The notes beneath the pieces were generated by a model. It was given only the letters and a program-made list of their open reading frames with translations, was not told where the DNA came from and ran no database searches. Shown one piece after another: positions 1-5,521 of a stretch of DNA of 6,419 bases. The DNA comes from Deltaproteobacteria bacterium. GTDB lineage: Bacteria; Bdellovibrionota_C; UBA2361; OMII01. How positions within the stretch are numbered: the stretch's first letter is position 1; every line of letters starts with the position of its first letter. The position numbers and the translations under genes were made by a program. The stretch lies in assembly GCA_023262305.1 (NCBI GenBank), contig JALRCK010000133.1:1-6419 (forward strand), in the 5' to 3' direction.

Positions 1-1263
1 GGAGCCCTCTTTTTGTTCGCCCTCTTTCGCAGAGCCGCCCTTCGATTGTGGACCGCCCTGAGAGTCTTGAGCGCTCCCCTCCCCTTGCCCCTGTCCCTGT
101 TGCGCGGCGCCAGATTGCCCTTGTGATTGGGAGCTTTGGTCCTTATTTTCGCCCTGATTTCCTGAGCCAGAACCACTTGAGCCCGCACCCTGTCCGGAGC
201 CCTGCCCCTCGCCGTCTTGAGACTTGTTAGATTGTCCCTCTTGAGATTTTCCGTCGTCCTTTGATTCCTTCTCCTGAGCGCTCTTTCCCTCCTGCTCTTG
301 GCTCTCGCTCTTGCTCTCCTCCTTGGAGCCCCCTTCCTCAGATTTTTCCTTGGAGGCTTCGGATGCTTGCTGCTCTTTGTTTTGATCCTGTTGATCGCCA
401 GTGTCTTTGTTTGAAGAGCCGTCTTTCTCTCTCTTCTGCTCTTTCTCTGCTTTCGCATCACCTTTTGACCCAGGTTGCTGAGGTGCTGGAGAAGGAGTTG
501 GCTTGGGTTGGTTTTGGTTCTGCTCTTTGAGCGATTGAGTAGGTAACACGCCCGCGCTCTCTATCGTTCGCTCGCCCGCAGCCGTCTTTGATTGCGAAGC
601 GAGCGCTTTGGTTATCTCTTCTTGGGTTTTCTGGAGTGATGCCTGTGCAGCTACCAGATCGGAAGAGGAGAGTTTTTCAATGCTCTGCTGAGCGGCGAGT
701 GAAACCTCTTTGGGAAGCTCTGGGTGTGCAGCGACGATCGTTTGAAGTGACTGGGCGACTCGCTCAAGGGGCGAAAGAGGGCGCAAGATAAAGAGCGCGA
801 GCGCGACGAGCACGCCAAGCAACGATGCTACGATGGCCCATCTCTGATCGCGAGTGAGCTTAAGATCCAGGATGTTCGCCGGTGTAAAGGCAGGCGGGAT
901 GTGCTCTCGTATCTGCTCGGCGATAAAGGCGCTACGAACGAGATCGGGAGCAGCTGATGATTGTGAGATAATCGCGAACGTGCGTACCCGTTCCTTTGTT
1001 TTGAGGGTGGCGTCGAGAATGAGCGAGGCCTCCTCGTACGTCACAGAGATCGATTGGTACTCAGAGCGTGAGACAAAGATCGCCGCGACGACGAGCGGTG
1101 GTATCCACACCAGAGCCACCCATATTGGATAGAAAATAACGAGCACGCAGAGTGGCGCGATTACCGCGATGATGAGCGCCGCGTTAATCGAGAGCGCAGT
1201 GCGACGGCGGCGCTCCTCTCGTGAACGAACCGCCTCGATGATTGAATGGATCTCCCTCTCCAT
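1..1263 (-). CDS. Unrecognised membrane protein with long low-complexity tail (partial, runs off left edge)
   Basis: The reverse-strand frame is open for 421 codons from ATG at 1263-1261 to the window edge, so the C-terminus is missing. The product starts with a charged, arginine-rich helix (residues 1-21), then two adjacent hydrophobic segments (about 25-46 and 48-64) forming a likely hairpin. A soluble region of about 75 residues follows, then a third membrane segment (about 142-160). Residues 165-225 look helical and possibly coiled coil. Residues 246-421 contain only E, Q, N, P, K, T, S, A, G, D and R: no I, L, V, M, F, Y, W, C or H. The start is the only ATG before the in-frame stop at 1290-1288, but it lacks a clear Shine-Dalgarno. 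It lies 11 nt after the mltG stop, so it is probably cotranscribed with ruvX and mltG. I do not recognise the family. The layout loosely recalls alphaproteobacterial DUF4175 proteins (N-terminal membrane hairpin, Q/G-rich tail), but that is only a resemblance. The gene is real with high confidence; its function is unknown. Confidence 0.85.
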   Translation of the reverse strand, partial: MEREIHSIIEAVRSREERRRRTALSINAALIIAVIAPLCVLVIFYPIWVALVWIPPLVVAAIFVSRSEYQSISVTYEEASLILDATLKTKERVRTFAIISQSSAAPDLVRSAFIAEQIREHIPPAFTPANILDLKLTRDQRWAIVASLLGVLVALALFILRPLSPLERVAQSLQTIVAAHPELPKEVSLAAQQSIEKLSSSDLVAAQASLQKTQEEITKALASQSKTAAGERTIESAGVLPTQSLKEQNQNQPKPTPSPAPQQPGSKGDAKAEKEQKREKDGSSNKDTGDQQDQNKEQQASEASKEKSEEGGSKEESKSESQEQEGKSAQEKESKDDGKSQEGQSNKSQDGEGQGSGQGAGSSGSGSGNQGENKDQSSQSQGQSGAAQQGQGQGEGSAQDSQGGPQSKGGSAKEGEQKEGS

Positions 1264-1274
1264 ATCCGGATCGC

Positions 1275-2351
1275 TTACGTAGCGGGCTCAGCTGTGGTGT
1301 TTGTTGTCTCTTGAGGCTCGGACGCTGGCGGCGTCGCTTCATATGTTCCAATTCCTCGCTGAAAGACGTTCACAGCCTGGTTATGTTGTTCAAGGGTCTC
1401 TGAGAAGATGTGCTTGCCTTTGCCGTTTCCAACGAAGAAGAGGTAGGAGGTTTCGGCTGGATAGAGCGCGGCTTTGATCGCGTTAAGCCCAGGGTTGGCG
1501 ATGGGGCCAGGAGGGAGCCCGCTAATTACGTATGTGTTGTAGGCGGTCGGCGTTTGGAGGTCGATCTTAGTGATGTTGCCGTTGAAGTTTGGGATGCCGT
1601 AGATGACGGTCGGGTCAGATTGTAGCTTCATCCCCTTCTTGAGTCGGTTGTGAAAGACCGAGGAAACTACGGGCTGCTCTTCTGCGTTTCCAGACTCCTT
1701 TTCAATAATGGAGGCGAGTGTGAGGAGCTGGTGTCTCGTCATTTGCAGCTCGATGAGCCGGACATTCCATGATTCTGGCCATTGAGAGTCGAGTTGATTT
1801 CTGAGCGTTCGGATCACTTTTTGAGGAGTTGTGTTGCGTTGGATTCGATACGTTTCCGGAAAGAGGTATCCCTCAAAGCTTGAACCGGGGACTCTAAGCT
1901 CCTCTCGAAGTTTAGGGTCATTGAGAGCGGCAAAAAATGATTCAACGGTGGTGACACCAGCCTCCTCAAGGATGGGACCGATGTCTTTGATGGTGGCTCC
2001 CTCTTTGATCGTGATGGTGCGAAGGACCATCTTGCCCTCAACCATCGCGTCGAGGATCTCTTGGGGCGCCATCGACGGGGAGAATTCATACTCTCCGGCC
2101 ATGACGAGGGTGTCCTTTTTTTGGTACTTCGCGAGTAGGCGTATCGCCATGCAATTTCGGATGAAGTTGTTGATCTCCAGGTCTGCGGCAACATCTCGGA
2201 AATTTTTATTCGGGGTGACCTCAAAGATGGATGTTGAGGTGTGTGCGCTATCAAGGGGGGCAAAGAAGTAATGCTCCGCGCATTTGTAGCTCGCCAGCGC
2301 TGCCACAATAGGCAGGGCTATATAGAGAGAGATGATGGCGAGTTTACGCAT
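1275..2351 (-). CDS. mltG: Endolytic murein transglycosylase MltG (YceG family)
   Basis: MltG is an inner-membrane lytic transglycosylase that cleaves nascent peptidoglycan glycan strands internally and is thought to terminate their elongation. The 358-residue product has one N-terminal membrane segment (about 5-21) and a LysM-like region (about 42-110), followed by the YceG catalytic domain. Family hallmarks are visible: FEGYLFPETYRI at 159-170, ASIIEKES at 213-220 with the expected catalytic glutamate E217 (E218 in E. coli), LQSDPTVIYG at 243-252, ISGLPPGPIANPG at 276-288, and a closing block around 303-324 with FVGNGKGKHIFS. Length is close to the E. coli protein (340 residues), with an extra Pro/Thr/Glu-rich tail after 338. 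It starts 26 nt after the ruvX stop and ends 11 nt before the next gene, consistent with one operon. The ribosome binding site is weak. No key residue appears lost. Confidence 0.96.
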   Translation of the reverse strand: MRKLAIISLYIALPIVAALASYKCAEHYFFAPLDSAHTSTSIFEVTPNKNFRDVAADLEINNFIRNCMAIRLLAKYQKKDTLVMAGEYEFSPSMAPQEILDAMVEGKMVLRTITIKEGATIKDIGPILEEAGVTTVESFFAALNDPKLREELRVPGSSFEGYLFPETYRIQRNTTPQKVIRTLRNQLDSQWPESWNVRLIELQMTRHQLLTLASIIEKESGNAEEQPVVSSVFHNRLKKGMKLQSDPTVIYGIPNFNGNITKIDLQTPTAYNTYVISGLPPGPIANPGLNAIKAALYPAETSYLFFVGNGKGKHIFSETLEQHNQAVNVFQRGIGTYEATPPASEPQETTNTTAEPAT

Positions 2352-2377
2352 GAAGAAGCTCTATAAGGCGTGTTAAA

Positions 2378-2773
2378 TCAAGGGTTTAGTGCGAAGTAGC
2401 GTTCGAGGATGAGGCACGCTGCTTGAGCGTCCACATGGGTTCCCTGCCCCGATGCGTACGACATCTTTTCAGACGCCTCAACCGTTGAGAATGCTTCATC
2501 GACGTATTCAATCTTGATGGGGGTACGTTTGGCAATACGACGAACAAAGCCTTGTATCGATTCGCACATGGCAGTGGGTCCGCCTTTGGCGTCGAGGGGC
2601 ATTCCAACCACGAGCAGGGAGGCTTTGCGCTCCTCAATTAGAGTAAGCAGGTCCTTCTCCGCTTTGTAGTTTGCCCGCAGCCATACCCCGAGGGGGAACG
2701 GGATCCTAACCTGCGGGTCCGCAGTTGCAACCCCGACCCTGACCGTCCCCACATCGACCCCGATTATCGTCAT
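2378..2773 (-). CDS. ruvX: RuvX/YqgF-family RNase H-like nuclease (putative pre-16S rRNA nuclease)
   Basis: The 131-residue product has the full YqgF/RuvX pattern of the RNase H-like fold. GVDVGTVRVGVA at 5-16 holds the first acidic residue D7. VVGMPL at 55-60 follows a central strand, YVDEAFSTVEA at 90-100 carries D92 and E93, and HVDAQAACLILERYF at 113-127 carries the last acidic residue D115. The family is linked to maturation of the 16S rRNA 5' end and, in some bacteria, to Holliday-junction resolution; it acts in the cytoplasm. Length is typical. The ATG at 2773-2771 is the only usual start codon before the upstream in-frame stop at 2803-2801, and it has no Shine-Dalgarno. A -10-like TATACT ends 8 nt before it, so the mRNA may be leaderless. 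It is the first gene of the leftward ruvX-mltG-membrane protein cluster. ruvX is a common neighbour of mltG in bacterial genomes. Confidence 0.94.
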   Translation of the reverse strand: MTIIGVDVGTVRVGVATADPQVRIPFPLGVWLRANYKAEKDLLTLIEERKASLLVVGMPLDAKGGPTAMCESIQGFVRRIAKRTPIKIEYVDEAFSTVEASEKMSYASGQGTHVDAQAACLILERYFALNP

Positions 2774-2781
2774 AGAGGTAT

Positions 2782-2809
2782 AGTATAACCTTTTTGCCCC
2801 TCAGGTCAT
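2782..2809 (-). promoter_or_regulatory. Candidate sigma70-type promoter for the ruvX operon
   Basis: On the minus strand, TATACT (2787-2782; 5 of 6 bases match TATAAT) is preceded by ATGACC (2809-2804; 4 of 6 match TTGACA) with a 16-nt spacer. The expected transcription start, about 7 nt downstream of the -10, falls within a few bases of the ruvX ATG, which implies a nearly leaderless message and agrees with the missing Shine-Dalgarno. This comes from motif matching only; the -35 is weak. Confidence 0.4.
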
Positions 2810-2872
2810 AAATAGTCGGACATGCGCATATTTCGGGCAGAAATGTAAGTGAGATTGAATGGTTTCCAGGGG

Positions 2873-2901
2873 TTGTGACCGTTTGAGAGCCATTGTAGAG
2901 T
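2873..2901 (+). promoter_or_regulatory. Weak candidate promoter for the mepM-cinA operon
   Basis: TTGTGA (2873-2878, 4 of 6 to TTGACA) and TAGAGT (2896-2901, 4 of 6 to TATAAT) are separated by 17 nt and lie just before the mepM ATG at 2911. Transcription would start about 3-4 nt before the ATG. The match is marginal and could be chance. It is listed because the 137-bp divergent gap must hold a rightward promoter and this is the best-spaced pair I see. Confidence 0.2.
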
Positions 2902-2910
2902 TCCGGCTGC

Positions 2911-4248
2911 ATGAACAGGTACCTATGGGCGGCTCGTGCGACGGTTTTGGTCGCGGGGGCAACCCTCATCTTAGAAGGGGTTCTTCCCTATGAAGGGTTT
3001 TTCGGCTGGGCTGGACACGCCTCGCTGTCCCGCGATCTCTTGAACAACGAAGAGAGCCCGATTCACCAACTCGCCGATTCTTTCAGTGAACAACAGGCAG
3101 TGAGCACGGCGCCTGTCGCGCAAGAGCCGAGCGTTAAGACGTTTGCGCATACCATCAAGAAGGGAGACACCTTCGGCTCCATGTGGCGAGAGATCGGGGG
3201 AGATGCCGACGAGGTAACCTCAGTACTTGATGTGCTTAAGGGGTCTGGAGTTAACGCCGGGTCTCTTCGGGTTGGCGAGGATCTGACCGTTACGCAGCGA
3301 GATGGTGACGTCATCGAGGTTCGAAAGAAGCACGGCGAGAACGCAACCATCATACTCTCTCGAGATGAGCACGGTGAGTTCGCTGTAAAGGTTGATAAGC
3401 TCAAGATATCCACAAAAGAGCGCCGTGTTACGGGCACTATTGTGTCCTCTCTCGGAGACTCAGCGGCTGGTCTTGAGATCCCCTACTCCCTTGTCGACGA
3501 TTTCGTTGACCTCTTCAGTAATCGTGTGGAGTTCACCAAGGATATCCAACCGGGCGATTCCTTCACAGTTGTGTACGAGGATCGTCTCTCCGAGGATGGG
3601 GAGCGTCTTGCTCCGGGAGTTATCAAGGCTGCGTCGATTCAGTTAAGTGGCAAGATGCTCGCCGTTGTTCGAGATGTCTCTAAGGACGGCACCGTTCGCT
3701 ACTTCGACGAAAAAGGCTCAATGCCGACAAAGTCGTTCCTGCGCTATCCAGTTAAGTTCAGCCGGATATCGTCGATGTTCACGCACTCGCGATTCCATCC
3801 GGTTCTTAAGATTTCTCGCCCGCACAACGGAGTTGATTTCTCAGCCCCGCAAGGAACTGCCGTTCGAACCGTCGGTGATGGTGTTATCGTGTACTCTGGC
3901 TACGGCGCGAGCACCGGAAACATGATCCGAATTCAACACAACGCTCGCTACACAACCGAGTACATGCACCTTCATTCAATCGCCAAGTCAGCGCGAAAGG
4001 GAGCTCGAGTTGGTCGTGGGGACGTTATCGGAACTGTAGGAAGAACAGGTCTCGCAAGTGGTGTGCACCTTCACTTCGGACTCTTCGATAAAGGTAAATA
4101 CATCGATCCGATGAAATCAAAGATACTAGATGTGCCTTCCGATATCCGCCCGCCAGCCGCAGTGCTCGCCATGATAGAGGATCTTAAGAAAGCTCACGCC
4201 TCTGTTAATGTGGCTGTTGTACGAACAAGCGCTAAAAAGAAAGCATAA
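2911..4248 (+). CDS. mepM: MepM-like murein DD-endopeptidase (peptidase M23 with OapA/LysM-like N-terminal region)
   Basis: The 445-residue product is predicted to be a periplasmic zinc metalloendopeptidase that cuts peptide cross-links in peptidoglycan, making room for new strands. A basic N-terminus and one hydrophobic segment (about 8-25) give an uncleaved anchor or signal peptide. Residues 77-128 form a LysM/OapA-like domain (HTIKKGDTFGSMWREIG, then LRVGEDLTV). Residues 170-290 resemble the inhibitory Csd3-type middle domain of MepM. The M23 domain covers about 301-400: HNGVDFSAPQGT gives zinc ligands H305 and D309, YMHLHS contains H353, and GVHLHFG gives H386 and H388. All expected metal and catalytic residues are present, so it should be an active enzyme, unlike the degenerate NlpD/EnvC activators. 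Domain order and length match E. coli MepM (440 residues). A short lysine-rich tail ends the protein. The start has no strong Shine-Dalgarno. The stop overlaps the cinA start. A related M23 subgroup remains possible. Confidence 0.92.
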   Translation: MNRYLWAARATVLVAGATLILEGVLPYEGFFGWAGHASLSRDLLNNEESPIHQLADSFSEQQAVSTAPVAQEPSVKTFAHTIKKGDTFGSMWREIGGDADEVTSVLDVLKGSGVNAGSLRVGEDLTVTQRDGDVIEVRKKHGENATIILSRDEHGEFAVKVDKLKISTKERRVTGTIVSSLGDSAAGLEIPYSLVDDFVDLFSNRVEFTKDIQPGDSFTVVYEDRLSEDGERLAPGVIKAASIQLSGKMLAVVRDVSKDGTVRYFDEKGSMPTKSFLRYPVKFSRISSMFTHSRFHPVLKISRPHNGVDFSAPQGTAVRTVGDGVIVYSGYGASTGNMIRIQHNARYTTEYMHLHSIAKSARKGARVGRGDVIGTVGRTGLASGVHLHFGLFDKGKYIDPMKSKILDVPSDIRPPAAVLAMIEDLKKAHASVNVAVVRTSAKKKA

Positions 4249-5510
4249 TGCGTTCAGTCTCAATTTTGGCAACTGGCTCGGAGCTCTTGGACGGAAGAGT
4301 GGTTGACACCAACTCGAATTTCGTCGCCAAGGAGCTCTCCGAGCGGGGCTTGAAGCTCAAGCGAGTGCTCGTTGTTGATGATGATATCGGGGAGTTAGTT
4401 TCGGGACTGACTGAGCTCTCACGAGTCAGTGACTTTATTATTACCTCAGGTGGGCTCGGTCCAACGAGCGATGATCTCACTCGTGACATGGTGGCAAAGT
4501 TCTTCGGCGTTGGACTCGCCGAGCATCCGGATGGAGTAGCTCACCTGGAGCAGTTTTTTGCCAAGAGAAATCGAATTCTGGACGCTCAGAACAGGCGGCA
4601 GGCGCTCTTGCCGGTTGGAGCGCAGATGGTCCCGAACGCCAACGGAACGGCACCCGGATTCGCTATGGCAAAGCCGGGAGGTCCTACGGTTGTTTCCCTC
4701 TCTGGGGTTCCGCGGGAGTTCAAGGCGATGTTCCTTGAGACCGTATTGCCGATGATTGAGAGTGCAGGAGGCTCCGCCGAGCAGTTACAACGGGCCACGA
4801 TGAAGACCTTTGGGCTCCCCGAATCAACTATCGGTAAGTTAGTTGAGGCGTTACACCTCCCAAAGGAGATTGTGGTCTCCTATCGAGCGGCGTTCCCAGA
4901 GGTGCATGTGGTTCTCAAAGCTCCTAAGAGCTTCAATCTCGCGCCACACGTTGCGGCAGTTGAGGGAGCGCTGAGCAAAGAGACGATCTTTTCAACCGAT
5001 CCCGCTGATACGTTTATCACAGCGCTTCAAAAACTTTTTCTATCCAAGGGGCTCACTATCGCTACAGCGGAGTCGTGCACGGGTGGGATGGTGTCAGAGA
5101 TACTGACGCGCACCCCCGGGTCCTCGGCGGTGTTTCAAGGGGGCGTTGTTGCTTACAGTAACGCAGCGAAGGAGGACCTCGTTGGCGTCTCTCGTCAAAC
5201 TCTTCACCAGCACGGTGCCGTAAGTGCCGAAACCGTGCGTGAATTAGCCAGAAATGTGCGCGAGAAGTTTAAAACATCCTACGGTGTTTCAATTAGTGGA
5301 GTTGCTGGACCTGATGGTGGCAGCGATGAGAAGCCGGTTGGGACGTTCTTTGTAGGGGTATCATCGGCGGAGCGATCGTTTGAGAAGCGATGCCTCTATA
5401 TCAGTGAACGACAGAATGTGCGGACGTATGCATCGTATGTGGCGTTGGATCTGGTTCGAAGAGCTATTCTAGGATTGGGGGTACCTGATGGGTATCCGAT
5501 CGTACGATAG
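4248..5510 (+). CDS. cinA: CinA-family protein: MoCF-like domain fused to PncC-type nicotinamide-nucleotide amidase
   Basis: This is a full-length CinA (420 residues). The N-terminal MoCF_biosynth-like (COG1058) domain, about 4-170, begins ILATGSELLDGRVVDTNSNF (6-25) and contains IITSGGLGPTSDDLTRD (64-80), PNANGTAPGFA (129-139) and LSGVPREFKAMF (151-162). In studied CinA proteins this domain hydrolyses ADP-ribose. The C-terminal PncC domain, about 255-412, has IATAESCTGG (271-280, serine S276), VVAYSNAAKEDLVGV (300-314), HGAVSAETV (322-330) and SISGVAGPDGG (348-358). It deamidates NMN to NaMN in the pyridine-nucleotide salvage cycle. The enzyme is cytoplasmic. The name comes from competence-inducible loci, but nothing here indicates competence. 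The start ATG shares its A with the mepM TAA stop (TAATG, 4246-4250), which favours translational coupling because the preceding Shine-Dalgarno is only a purine-rich AAAAAGAAAG. No defect is seen. Confidence 0.96.
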   Translation: MRSVSILATGSELLDGRVVDTNSNFVAKELSERGLKLKRVLVVDDDIGELVSGLTELSRVSDFIITSGGLGPTSDDLTRDMVAKFFGVGLAEHPDGVAHLEQFFAKRNRILDAQNRRQALLPVGAQMVPNANGTAPGFAMAKPGGPTVVSLSGVPREFKAMFLETVLPMIESAGGSAEQLQRATMKTFGLPESTIGKLVEALHLPKEIVVSYRAAFPEVHVVLKAPKSFNLAPHVAAVEGALSKETIFSTDPADTFITALQKLFLSKGLTIATAESCTGGMVSEILTRTPGSSAVFQGGVVAYSNAAKEDLVGVSRQTLHQHGAVSAETVRELARNVREKFKTSYGVSISGVAGPDGGSDEKPVGTFFVGVSSAERSFEKRCLYISERQNVRTYASYVALDLVRRAILGLGVPDGYPIVR

Positions 5511-5517
5511 GAGAAGG
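5510..5517 (+). promoter_or_regulatory. Strong ribosome binding site deciding the start of the binding-protein gene
   Basis: GGAGAAGG begins at the last base of the cinA stop codon and sits 4 nt before ATG 5522. It is the best Shine-Dalgarno match in the window. Later in-frame candidates (GTG 5642, ATG 5651, ATG 5711) have no comparable site, so this element argues for initiation at 5522 despite the long N-terminal extension that results. Confidence 0.6.
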
Positions 5518-5521
5518 TGCG

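Noticed and set aside
48..1132. Several rightward open frames of 60-92 codons across the left region
   Set aside because: They lie opposite the continuous 421-codon leftward frame, which has coherent membrane segments. The rightward products are Ser/Pro/Arg-rich shadows with no recognisable domain.
1814..2308. Leftward 164-codon and rightward 146-codon frames overlapping mltG
   Set aside because: MltG motifs run unbroken through this stretch in the other frame, so these are shadow frames created by codon bias.
2858..2894. Imperfect inverted repeat AATGG...CCATT upstream of mepM as an operator
   Set aside because: Only five bases match exactly on each side with a 27-nt gap, which is expected by chance.
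4248..5510. cinA as evidence for a natural-competence locus
   Set aside because: CinA is widespread in non-competent bacteria and no com, recA or dpr genes are in the window.
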